A program made the position numbers and the translations under genes. From Ursus arctos (Eukaryota > Chordata > Mammalia > Carnivora > Ursidae), in the NCBI RefSeq assembly GCF_023065955.2, contig NW_026622985.1, positions 71,599,931 to 71,663,930 on the forward strand: a stretch of 64,000 nt of DNA, read 5' to 3'. The notes beneath the pieces were generated by a model. The model did not search any database, had not been told where the DNA came from, and worked only from the letters and a program-made list of their open reading frames with translations. This document shows positions 10,123-19,399 of the stretch, piece after piece (position 1 is the stretch's first letter; every line of letters starts with the position of its first letter).

Positions 10123-10324
10123 TTTTTTTATTTTTTTAAAAGATTTTATTTATTTATTTGACAGAGAGAGACAGCCAGTGAGAGAGGGAACACAGGCAGG
10201 GGGAGTGGGAGAGGGAGAAGCAGGCTCCCAGCAGAGGAGCCTGATGCGGGGCTGGATCCCATAACGCTGGGATCACGCCCTGAGTGGAAGGCAGCCACTT
10301 AATGACTGCGCCACCCAGGCGCCC
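10123..10324 (-). mobile_element. SINEC, minus strand
   Basis: AAGATTTTATTTATTTATTTG, then GACAGAGAGAGACAGCCAGTG, GAGAAGCAGGCTCCC, GGGATCACGCCCTGAG and the head ending GCGCCACCCAGGCGCC. A 16-bp target-site duplication, CCTCACTTTACTTTTA, lies at 10107-10122 and 10325-10340. It is one of the less diverged copies here. Confidence 0.95.
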
Positions 10325-10369
10325 CCTCACTTTACTTTTAATTTGAAAGTTGTCATTTAACGAATTAAA

Positions 10370-10775
10370 ATATAGGACACCCACTTAAATTTGAATTTCA
10401 GATAAACAATGACTGTATTTTTAGAATAACCATATCCCAATATCAAATGAGATATATATACTCATACCAACAAAAATTTCCATTTTTCTGAAATTCAAAT
10501 TTAACTGGATCTCCTACTTTTATTTATTTATTTATTTATTTATTTGAGAGAGAGAGAGATAGTGCTCACACATGCAAATATAGGGGGAGGAGCAGAGGGA
10601 GAGAGAGAGAGAGAATCTCAAGCAGGCTCCACACTCAGCACAGAGCCCCATGCAGGGCTCAATCTCAGGACCACGGGATCATGACCTGAGCCAAAATAAA
10701 AAATCAGATATAACTGACTGAGCCACACAGGTGCCCCTTGGTCTCCTGTGTTTTATCTGGAAACCCTATTTCAAC
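10370..10775. mobile_element. Palindromic non-autonomous DNA element, split by a SINE
   Basis: TTAAATTTGAATTTCAG (10385-10401) is exactly reverse-complementary to CTGAAATTCAAATTTAA (10488-10504). Outside it lie AGGACACCC on the left and, past the SINE, CTCCTGTGTTTTATCTGGAAACCCTA on the right, the ends of a familiar mammalian palindromic element. A second, more decayed copy is at 12447-12572. I am unsure of the family name; it looks MITE-like. Confidence 0.6.
10516..10738 (-). mobile_element. Older SINEC, minus strand, inside the palindromic element
   Basis: Seven TTTA units, a GA-rich body, CAAGCAGGCTCCACACTCAGC, GATCATGACCTGAGCC, and a head ending GTGCCCC. An imperfect 9-bp target duplication (GGATCTCCT at 10507, TGGTCTCCT at 10739) fits insertion into the palindromic element's right arm. 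Confidence 0.85.
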
Positions 10776-10883
10776 TAAAAAAGTGTATAGGAAGAAGCAA
10801 AATATATGAGTTTGTTAATAGCAACAGAAATTTCCTGTAGATTGCTGTGCAATTTAAGTAGCGTGGTTACTACGAATGTTTGG

Positions 10884-11132
10884 TTTCGAGACTGAACCCT
10901 TGGATTTGAATTCCTCCTAATTCAAATTACCTAACTGTGTAACTTTGGACAAATTATGTGTGCCTGTGCTTTGAGCTTTCCTTTTCTGTAAAAGGGTATA
11001 ATAAGAATTGACATTCAGAAGACAGGTGTGCATACCTGCTGCAAATTTGAAAAAAAAAGATTATATTAAATGAGTTCAATGCGCTTAGAATTATGCTTTG
11101 CACATGGCAATAGCTTCATAAATGCTAGTAGA
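10884..11132 (+). repeat. MIR SINE remnant carrying a foreign 41-bp tract
   Basis: MIR landmarks in order: CTAACTGTGTAACTTTGGACAA, CTTTTCTGTAAAAGGGTATAATAA, TTAAATGAGTTCAATGCGCTTAGAA, CTTTGCACATGGCAATAGC. The middle of the MIR is replaced by copy B of a duplicated tract (11012-11052). Confidence 0.65.
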
Positions 11133-11139
11133 ATAACAG

Positions 11140-12375
11140 CATTGTGCTGGAATCTGATGTAGAATAAGCCTATGCCCGTCAGCTAGAACATTCAGTTTTT
11201 TCATTTCCCTTGTTACAGACCAACATTATTTAGCAAATACTGTGTAACAGGCACTCTCCCATTACCCTCTACTTTTCCAGAGACTTTAAAAGACCATTAT
11301 ATTTGAAATCTCCGCTCATTTAGATATGAAGTTTACATTCAGATATGAAGTACACATTTTCTGATGAAAAGTATTTCCAAAAAAGAAGAGACACATTCTT
11401 TATGGAAATTCATAGATAATGGTTTATTTTTCTTTGAACCATGTGATATTGTCATTTTCGTAGATAAAAATGGCAACTTCATGTGGTTTAAATTCCTATC
11501 AATAAGTATATCTTTATCCTCTATTTTTGTGGTATATCATAATTATTTGGTGTATCATAACTACATTAGAGTTCTGAAGAAGAATGTTATTTTTATTAGT
11601 TGTCATATGTTTTGTTATTTTGAAATAATTTAATATGATTTTGTAGCTAAAAAGACTTCCAGGTAGTCCTGCTATTTTATTTGGTATCATGATATTATTA
11701 TTATTATTATTATCAAAACCTGAATTGTATAATAAGTTTTTCTTTGGGTTTAATTTATTTAGAATTTATTAATCTCTTTGGAAATCATAGTTGACAAAAA
11801 TACAAAATTAAGGCAAACAATGGGAATATGTAATAAAGATGTGAATCCTAGCTCAATTGTAATAATTAACACTGATAACTTTTCATTTTACATAGAAATG
11901 CACATATTGACTGTACTGAACACATCAACCCATAGGGTACCTAGTGAGGCAGATAATAGAATTTGTGTTTCATAGCTATGGCACAGAGTTAAAACAACTT
12001 AGGAGGGAGATGGAATTAGAATTAAATAGTTTGATCAACTTGAACCTAAATGTATGTAAAGTACATCAATAATACACTGTAGTTTAAGATAGCCTTCAAA
12101 AAGAAACTCACAGCTGTGTGGTCAATAGAGTTTTGCAGTTAAAAGAACCACTTGGATGTGGAGTGTATAATTTGCATATGAAAATATTCACTCTCAAAGT
12201 CTAGATATCTGTGTGCATATTTTATCAAAACGTGCTGCTTAATAAGAAAGGGATGAGAAAGGATTTACCAAATGCAAGGATACATCCAGAACTCTGCTGA
12301 CATCAAACCCATGCTGAAATAATAAGATCTGGAAACTCACTTCCTTGAAAAGTTTCTTGACCAATCATGCTTCTA
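11140..12375. other. Unassigned AT-rich non-coding sequence
   Basis: No gene or repeat recognised apart from a short ATT run at 11695-11713. The ORFs at 11364-11633 and 11778-11975 show no domain and have AT-driven composition. Confidence 0.5.
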
Positions 12376-12378
12376 GAA

Positions 12379-12379
<1 letters not shown>

Positions 12380-12412
<33 letters not shown>
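12380..12412. repeat. Long poly-T tract
   Basis: An uninterrupted run of over 30 T follows AAGCC. No SINE or L1 body is visible on either side, so it is an orphan homopolymer or the tail of an element too diverged to see. Confidence 0.9.
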
Positions 12413-12415
<3 letters not shown>

Positions 12416-12446
12416 CAAGCTGAAGTCTGTGTCTTTATGTTTTTAG

Positions 12447-12572
12447 GACTGCCAGATGAAATACAAGATGCCCTGGCATTATTTGGTACAATAAAAAATG
12501 ATTTACTATTTATCCGAAGTTTAGATTTAATGGGGCGTGCTTTATTTTTATTTGCTAAATTTGGCAATCTTA
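12447..12572. mobile_element. Second copy of the palindromic DNA element, decayed
   Basis: It begins GACTGCCAGATGAAATACAAGATG and ends CTTTATTTTTATTTGCTAAATTTGGCAATC. These ends are roughly reverse-complementary and match the ends of the element at 10370-10775. The inner palindrome is degraded. Confidence 0.5.
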
Positions 12573-12642
12573 TCTTTCTACCCATTGGTTGAAGAAAATG
12601 AGAGCAACAGAGAGCAAGTCTGCTTTTCTTTCCTTATGCTAT

Positions 12643-12676
12643 TCATTCATTCATTCATTCATTCATTCATTCATCT
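12643..12676. repeat. ATTC tetranucleotide microsatellite
   Basis: CATTCATTCATTCATTCATTC array, diverging at the right into CTATTCATTTATC. Confidence 0.9.
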
Positions 12677-12679
12677 ATT

Positions 12680-13142
12680 CATTTATCTACCACATATCTA
12701 GTGACTACAATTTGTATCAGATCCTAAATGTAGAAATGGTTATTAAAAATCTCTATCCTTGAAAAGTGAGCAACTTAATCATTAGCCTATGTGACCAAAG
12801 CTATGATGGTAATATATCCAGAATTCTTAAAGAAGCTGCATGAAGAGACCCTTGACTCTCATGGGTGAGGTTAGATGTCAAGAGGATGTGAAAGAGGAGA
12901 GAAAGTCTCTGAGTAGAGCAGCTGTTGCCAATGTAGACTGGAGTGTGAGGGCTTAACCAGAAAGGCAAGCTAGAGCATCAAAAGGCATAATAGTTTGCAT
13001 GGGGTTTGAAGTGAATGAAAACTTCTCCCACCCATGTTTTCTTTTCCAGACTAATCAGTCTTTAATTTCTTTTATTATGTATTATAACATTTCCAGAACC
13101 TTTCCCTTACTTCTAAAATGAGGGTACCCTCATTTGTCAAAA
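12680..13142. other. Unassigned non-coding sequence
   Basis: No gene seen. The part 12780-13010 has locally higher GC and may hold an old repeat, but no family is clear. Confidence 0.4.
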
Positions 13143-13154
13143 ATGCAGTTTTAG

Positions 13155-13353
13155 GGATGCCTGGGAGACTCAGTCGGTAAAGCGCCTGCCTTCTGTTCAG
13201 GTCATGTGATCGTAGGGTCCTGGGATCAAGCCCCTGGATTGGGCTTCCCACTCAGCAGGGAGTCTGCTTCTTCCTCCTGCTATGCACCCCACCTGTCTAC
13301 TTCCGCTCTGGCTCTCTCTCACTCAAATAAATAAATAAAATCTTTTTAAAAAA
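13155..13353 (+). mobile_element. SINEC, plus strand
   Basis: Head GGATGCCTGGGAGACTCAGT, then GGTCATGTGATCGTAGGGTCC, AGGGAGTCTGCTTCTTCCTCC and AAATAAATAAATAAAATC. The target duplication is near-perfect: TGCAGTTTTAG at 13144-13154 and TGCAGGTTTTAA at 13355. Confidence 0.92.
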
Positions 13354-13364
13354 GTGCAGGTTTT

Positions 13365-14335
13365 AACTGGCTGAAGTATCTCACATATCTGAAGTGCCTT
13401 TAGGTATATCTTTGAAATAGTACTATTTAAGTTAATTTCTTAAAACCCCACTGGGTAATGCTGTTGAGCTAAAGCACTAAGACTAATACTACACCAGGCA
13501 CAAATATCTCTTACATTTTGCCTTTTTATTCTAGAGATGCTGCTGCTCACATAATTTAGTTTTGTTTATTATTGGTTTTCAAAAGCATAAACTATAATTG
13601 GTGGGATGAAAACTTCTTCCTCTCTGATTTAATACAGTGTAAATTATGACCAGTTTTGAGATGAAACTCTCAAGGTCATTCTGTAAGGGCATGATTAAGC
13701 AGATATTTAGCAGCATGCATCCATTGATTTACTGGATTTCTCAAACCTAGCACACATCAACCATCTGGAGTGCAGAGGCGAACTTCATGAATTTGTTCAC
13801 ATTTGCTGTGTTTCTCTCATGGTGGAGCACAAAGTCATAAAGAAATAGTTGGTGGTGGATTATAAGAAAGGGAGTGGGGTGAGTAAACCCAGTATTAGTG
13901 ACAAGCAGCTTGCAAATAGCTCAGCAGTGGCTGGAAATTTATGATAGCATTAGTTATACACCATTAACTTTATCCTTGCTCACATTGGGAAGTAAAAGAA
14001 GGTAGAGTCATTGAATCCAGGGGTTCATAGTAAACCCCAAATTGACCACCAGCTTCAGGCTGTTCAGCAGATCATCTGTGCTGGCAATATGTGTTCCAGA
14101 AAAAGCAAAGTCAGAAAAGACCAGTGAGGAACCTGAGCATCTATGTCAGGGCTATTTCTTTGTCTTATTTAACACATAATAATCACATTCCTTAATAGCC
14201 CCCCCCCCCCCACAAGCTCTCACACATCACAATTCCTCTAGCTCTTACTTCCTACGTAACTTGGTGTCTATGAGCAAGGGCATAGTCTGCTTCTTGGACT
14301 CACAAATCAGGTTTGCCAATTAGCGCCTGTGTGGA
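13365..14335. other. Unassigned non-coding sequence
   Basis: No gene recognised. A run of about 12 C occurs near 14199-14211. Confidence 0.45.
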
Positions 14336-14492
14336 TATAGTCTTGAATAGGTCGTGTAACTTCTCTGGGCTTGGTTTACTTATAAACATAACAATTTGAC
14401 TCTCACTGAACGAGTTGCTGTATGTTTGGATATGTTGTAAGTAGCTAACACTCCTCCTGGCACACGGTAGATGCTTGATGAATTGTGTTAAC
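14336..14492 (+). repeat. MIR remnant, plus strand
   Basis: GTCGTGTAACTTCTCTGGGCT and CTCCTGGCACACGGTAGATG, then CTTGATGAATTG, match in order the MIR core and 3' end. Confidence 0.55.
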
Positions 14493-14904
14493 ATAGAGCA
14501 CATGCTTGTTATTTCACCTTTTCTGGTGAAAGGCTTCTAGAGGGAAGGTAGGACTACAGTATACTATCTCACAAGTGTTCAATGAACTCTTGTAATCCGT
14601 TAACTGGTTTGAACCTTGTGCTGTTAATTCACAGATATAGAAAGTCTTTATTTGTTCTCTGCATGAGAAGTGAGACTCGCAATATGATTTTAAGGACAGT
14701 ATCACATGGCAGTTTCTCCATGTGCCTCTTTAAGCAGCCCACCCTGCTGGCTTCTAATTATCTCTTAGGTTCTAGAACTTTTCCCATCCTCCTTGTCTGC
14801 ACTGCTATTTGTTGACTGTGGTGTACTTCCTATTCCTTTCTTGCCAATCTTGTTTTTTAGGCGATTTCTTCCCAGATGGAATGGGACAGGATTTCCTGTG
14901 GATT

Positions 14905-15165
14905 TACTATCCTTGAGTTATGACCCTTGGCTACTTCTCTTGCTTACCCAGTGGTGGGATTACTGGAGTAGGTGGTAATTCTACTTTTAATTTCTTGAGG
15001 CATCTCCATACTCTCCATAGCGACTGCACCAGTTTGCCTTCCCTCCAACAGTGCACGAGGGTTCCTTTTTCTCCACATTCTCACCAACACTTGTTGTTTC
15101 TTGTGTTTTTGATTTTAGCCATTTTGACAGCTGTGAGGTGATACTTCATTGTGGTTTCAATACTT
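14905..15165 (-). mobile_element. Old L1 ORF2 fragment, minus strand
   Basis: CCCAGTGGTGGGATTACTGG, CTCCATACTCTCCATAGCG, TTTGCCTTCCCTCCAACAGTGC and TTTTGACAGCTGTGAGGTGATA are the reverse of the L1 ORF2 C-terminal coding region (LTPVRMA to the GIYPK block). Frame is lost. Confidence 0.8.
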
Positions 15166-15295
15166 GGGGATCTTGATAAAATAAAAATTCAGTAGGTCTG
15201 GGTGGAGCCTGGGATTCTGTATTTATAATAAGATATCAGGTAATGCTAACATGGCAGATCCCAAGGGCACACTTTACACGGGAGGGCTGTAGAGC
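15166..15295 (-). mobile_element. MER5-type hAT element fragment
   Basis: AAATTCAGTAGGTCTGGGTGG, TATCAGGTAATGCTAACATG and CACACTTTAC match the MER5A consensus read in one orientation. Both ends are worn. Confidence 0.55.
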
Positions 15296-15787
15296 CCATG
15301 GAAGTACGCTGCAGTGAATATTCCCTACTTTGCCATCTCATTGCTCAGGCAGTCCATGGCAGACATGATTCTAGGCTTTGTTGATAAACATCCTTCAGTT
15401 CAGGGAATACATTTCTTGATTGGATCAGACTGGGAGAAAAACAAATTTACAGTCATGTTAATAAACGGCTTCCCCTAGGTAGTGGGTTTTCATTTAGTTA
15501 CAGTGGGATAGCTTCAGCTGAAGGATTTAGGATCCTATATAGGAAGAGGAAAAAACAGTTATAAAAGGACAGTACAAGAGCTGAGTTGCTAGGGTTTTCA
15601 GGTTGTTATATGAAAAGACTGCTGTGGTGGAAGAGTACCAGAAATATTATTAGGGATATTTTAGCAATGGAAAGAAGATTCCTCTTTTAAAGGACCACAC
15701 TAGTTATGTATTTGAAATATACCAGGTATATTCCAAATATACCAGGACACACTGAATCAGGAGGCAGCCTCGTAAGGTAGTTTGTCA

Positions 15788-15962
15788 TTTGATGCCTGAG
15801 TGATATATGGCAAATTATGTTAAAGTCTTAGTTTCCCCATATATAATAATAATAATAGTATCTACCTCACAGGATTATAGTGAAGATTAATGAGCAAATG
15901 CACATGAAACAAATAGAAAAGAGTCTGGCACATAATCAGTACTCAATAAATGTCAACAATTA
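15788..15962 (+). repeat. MIR remnant, plus strand
   Basis: TTAGTTTCCCCATATATAATAAT, CTACCTCACAGGATTATAGTGAAGATTAA and CACATAATCAGTACTCAATAAATG are successive MIR landmarks. Confidence 0.7.
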
Positions 15963-16267
15963 TTCTGTGTATATTAGGAAAATAGCTACTGGTTACTGTT
16001 TTTCAAAGAAGATATGGATGTAACAGCCTCAGATGACAAAGAAATCTTGAAATGTTGAAAGAAAAAACTACCAACCTAGAATTCCAGTAAAATTATGGCT
16101 AAAAAGTGAAGGAGAAATAAAAACTTGTAAGAAAAACAAAAATTGAGGGAATTTGTGGCCAATAAACGTGCCTTGTAAGAAATTTTAAAAGAAGTTCCTC
16201 AGAAAGAAGGAAAATTATATAGGTCAGAAACAGATCTACATAAATGGTGTTAGAAAAGGAATAAATG

Positions 16268-16408
16268 GCATGGTGCACTGGGTGTTATATGCAACTAATG
16301 AATCATCGAACTTTGCATTAGAAACCAGGGATGTACTGTATGGTGACTAACATAATATAATAAAAAAACATTTAAAAAAATAAAAAAATAAAGAGAGAGT
16401 TAAAAAAA
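16268..16408 (+). mobile_element. Young L1 3' UTR insertion, 5'-truncated
   Basis: GCATGGTGCACTGGGTGTTATAT through GTACTGTATGGTGACTAACAT and an A-rich tail, the last about 110 bp of the carnivore L1 3' UTR. A 16-bp target-site duplication, AGAAAAGGAATAAATG, lies at 16252-16267 and 16409-16424. Confidence 0.95.
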
Positions 16409-16637
16409 AGAAAAGGAATAAATGAAGGTGAAATATAACTTTTCGTTTTTCTTATGTTTTATCTAACAGAACCAATTTGTTCAAAATAGTAATAGCAATG
16501 ATTATCATAGTGATTATTACTTATGATATATGAAACGAATGACATCAATTCATATCTGACAGGAGAAAGAAACTGCCAATACTCTGTTATAAAGTACCTG
16601 CACTGACTATGAAGTGCTATAATGTTATCTGAAAATG

Positions 16638-16732
16638 CAGGGAGCCTGATGTGGGGCTCAATCCCAGGACCCCAGGATCATGACCTGAGCCGAAGGCAGA
16701 CACTTAACCGACTGAGACAACTGGGTGCCCCA
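16638..16732 (-). mobile_element. SINEC head fragment, minus strand
   Basis: GGAGCCTGATGTGGGGCTCAATCCCAGG, GATCATGACCTGAGCC and the head ending GGGTGCCCC. The pyrimidine-rich body and tail are missing, so the copy is truncated at its 3' side; no target duplication seen. Confidence 0.85.
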
Positions 16733-17469
16733 AGAGATCTATTTTAAATATAGAGTCATAGTCAGGTTAGAAGTACAAGGATTGAGAAAGATATACCATG
16801 TTAGCACTAATCTATACTGCAGGTAGATATATGAATTGGTGCAACTATTTTGGAAAAAAAGTTTGACAGTATCTATTAAATTAGAATATATGCATAAACC
16901 TATGATCTAACAATTGTTTTCTTATGAATAGTCCCAACAGACTATTTCCCCCATATTTTTATCCGTATTTTCCCCACAAGAAATATATATATGTGTATAT
17001 ATATATGTTCATATCAACATATTTGAAATGGCCTCAAACTGGAAAAAACTTAAATGTCTATTAATGATAGATAGACATGGATAAATATGCTTCCTATATT
17101 CATACAATGGAATACCATACAACAATATGAATGAATTATTGTGCAACATGAATAAATCTTACAATAGGCTGAGCAAAGGAAGCTAGACACAAAACAGAGC
17201 ATAGTGTATAATCTGTTTATGTAAAGTACAAAACATAGAAAACCAATCTAAGATATTAGAAGTCAGAATAGTGGTTACTTTATTTGGGAAGAAATATAGG
17301 TAGTTACAGAATAAAGGCATTTAGGGTCTCAAAATGTTCTACTTTCTGAGCCGGGAGCTGGTTATATGGATGTGTTCTCTTGGTGAGTATTCATTGAGCC
17401 ATGCATTTATAATTTCTGTACTTCCGTATGTATGTTATATTTCGATAAACAATTTAAAAATTCCTATTT

Positions 17470-18130
17470 ATGCAAAACAATGTATGATTAGACATTCTAA
17501 AGAAATAGAGCTGAAGAATAAAGAGAGCTGGTAAAATACAATAAACGCTGCAGTTGTAAAAAATTTCAGGGGTAGGAAAAAAGAGTCATCTAAAGATACT
17601 GTGTTAGAGATCATTTTGTTAAGCTCAAATTGTGAAAGGAAATGTTCAAATTTTACAAAGGGGGCATGTTAAAATGTTGATAAATATTTTATATTTTTGT
17701 GTATCTCTACAAATAGCCTCAGGAAGTTTGAAGAACAAATTAGGGATTTTGAAAAACGCTAACAGCAACAGAATGTGTTTGCAGGCTGAGGAGAAATCAT
17801 GTGAACAAAGGAAGGATAGGGCACATGGTTGGGGAACACAATCTGATATTACATTAAAAATAGTGGGCAGAACTGCACAACTGCTTTCATTTTCTTTTCT
17901 CTTAAATAGATCACTTTTCAAACTCGATGAGCTAGACTGTGCATTAAAGGAGTGAAAATATGAGGGCTATTCACCATTTTAAAGTAGATTCAAAGTCTCA
18001 GATAAAGGCAAATTATTTTTGTGGTACTGAAAACCTTGTTTAAATTTTATCAATGTTTGCAATCTCTCAGGAAACAAAGAAGTAGGAGAAGAATCAGAAG
18101 TCTGGAGAGGGGTGATGTTTTCTAATTTTT
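17470..18130. other. Unassigned non-coding sequence
   Basis: Overlapping ORFs of 107 and 91 codons on opposite strands (17632-17955 and 17646-17921) show no motif. I see no exon structure or repeat signature. Confidence 0.45.
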
Positions 18131-18145
18131 AAAAGGGCTGTTTCT

Positions 18146-18341
18146 AGGGCTCTTGGGTGGCTCAGTTGATTAGGTTCTGCCTTTGGCTCAGGTCATGATC
18201 CCAGGGTCCTGGGACGGAATCTGGCATTGATGAGCAGGGAGCCTGCTTCTCCCTCTCCCTGGCCCCCTGCTCCTGATCGCTCTCTCTTTCACTCTCTCTC
18301 TCAAACAAATAAACAAAATCTTTAAAAAAATAAAATAAATT
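18146..18341 (+). mobile_element. SINEC, plus strand
   Basis: Head GGGCTCTTGGGTGGCTCAGT, CTCAGGTCATGATCCCAGGG, GAGCAGGGAGCCTGCTTCTCC, A-rich tail. The target duplication is GGCTGTTTCT (18136-18145) and GGTTGTTTCT (18342-18351). Confidence 0.92.
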
Positions 18342-18459
18342 GGTTGTTTCTGGAAATTATACATTGCTAATTTTAATATTGATATATTTTTTAAATTTCC
18401 AGGGCAAAATTTTAAACTATTTTGTTCATACTGAGTTTGGTCAGAGAGGTGATGGAGGT

Positions 18460-18625
18460 AGTGAAAGCTATTAACATATTTTATTTAATTCCTATAAGAC
18501 TCTATCATCTATATTTTGATGATTTTTTTCCTTATAGATTAAAAAATTATAACTATTCCAAGATCATGTAGCTAGTAAAAGTATAACTGAACCTGAAGTT
18601 TGTTATTTTCACTATGTCCCATTCC
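18460..18625 (-). repeat. MIR remnant, minus strand
   Basis: TTTATTTAATTCCTATAAGACTC, then CCAAGATCATGTAGCTAGTAAAAG and GAACCTGAAGTTTG match the reverse of the MIR core (CCAAGGTCACACAGCTAGTAAG). Confidence 0.6.
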
Positions 18626-18639
18626 ATAGATTCATGTGT

Positions 18640-19135
18640 TTTCAAGCAGTGCTACTAAAAAATATTGCAGATATAGGATATTGTAATTTTATGATGACTT
18701 CTGGCAAAGTGTGTTATGAAATACATCTAGAGAAAGTAGAACAAATAAGATTCATAGCATAAGTATAATATCATCTAAAAATGTAAATTGATGAAATGCT
18801 CTAGAACACCCTTGTCTCTTTCCTGTTTGAAATTTTATTACCTTAATGGCTATTAAAAAGGTATAGCAGATAGAGATTGCTGACACACTGCATAGTAAAA
18901 AAAAAAATTCACACTGACTCCCACTCAATGGTTTATTTATCAAGTGCCTACTAGGTGTCACCTAGGTGTCAGCTCTTCTGCTGATTGCGTGGACTGCACT
19001 CGTAGTCACAGAGCTCTCTGCTTAAAGCGGGACACAAATGTGAAGACTGAGTGTTACAATTGAGTGCTTCAGTGTGTAAGAGCATATACTGGCAGTAACC
19101 TCATTCTGAGTGTTTGCTGGGGCCGTCCAGGATTA
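18640..19135. other. Unassigned non-coding sequence
   Basis: No gene recognised. CTAGGTGTCA is directly repeated at about 18951-18971. Confidence 0.4.
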
Positions 19136-19350
19136 TCTTTAAAGTCAGGGCTAAAGAATAAGCAAGAGTTAAAAAGCTAGTTGAAGGGAATTTGGGAAGT
19201 GTCGAGGGTGGGGTGGTGGGGTGGTGTTGGAAAGCGTCTTTCGGGCAGAGGGAGCAATAAACACAAAAGCCTTGGGGTAGAGGAGAACACTGTGTGTTTC
19301 CCATGGGAAGTCGTCCAGTGTGCTGGGAGCGTGGAGGTTAGAAGAACTGT
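19136..19350 (-). mobile_element. L2-like fragment, minus strand
   Basis: GGGCAGAGGGAGCAATAAACACAAAAGCCTTGGGG matches the reverse of the L2 3' region (consensus near GGCAGAGGGAACAGCAAGTGCAAAGGCC). Flanks are weakly similar. The overlapping minus-strand ORFs are shadows of this. Confidence 0.5.
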
Positions 19351-19399
19351 AATGACCAAAGGGCTGCAGTGCAGGATGACCGTAACGTTTCATATTAGT

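Larger units (their letters stand above)
16020..17465 (+). mobile_element. Decayed L1M 3' portion with nested L1 and SINE
   Basis: The left part has AAATGTTGAAAGAAAAAACTAC and CCTAGAATTCCAG. The right part has TGGAATACCATACAACAATATG, GTTTATGTAAAGTAC, GTATGTTATATTTCGATAAAC. These follow the order of an L1M 3' region. A young L1 fragment (16268-16408) and a truncated SINE (16638-16732) are nested inside. No frame survives. Confidence 0.7.

Noticed and set aside
12643..12676. CRISPR-like array
   Set aside because: Pure tetranucleotide microsatellite with no spacers; the sequence is from an animal nuclear genome.
17632..17955. Overlapping ORFs of 107 and 91 codons on opposite strands, as a possible small gene
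   Set aside because: No domain, signal or splice context; AT-rich composition readily gives ORFs of this size and nothing supports translation.
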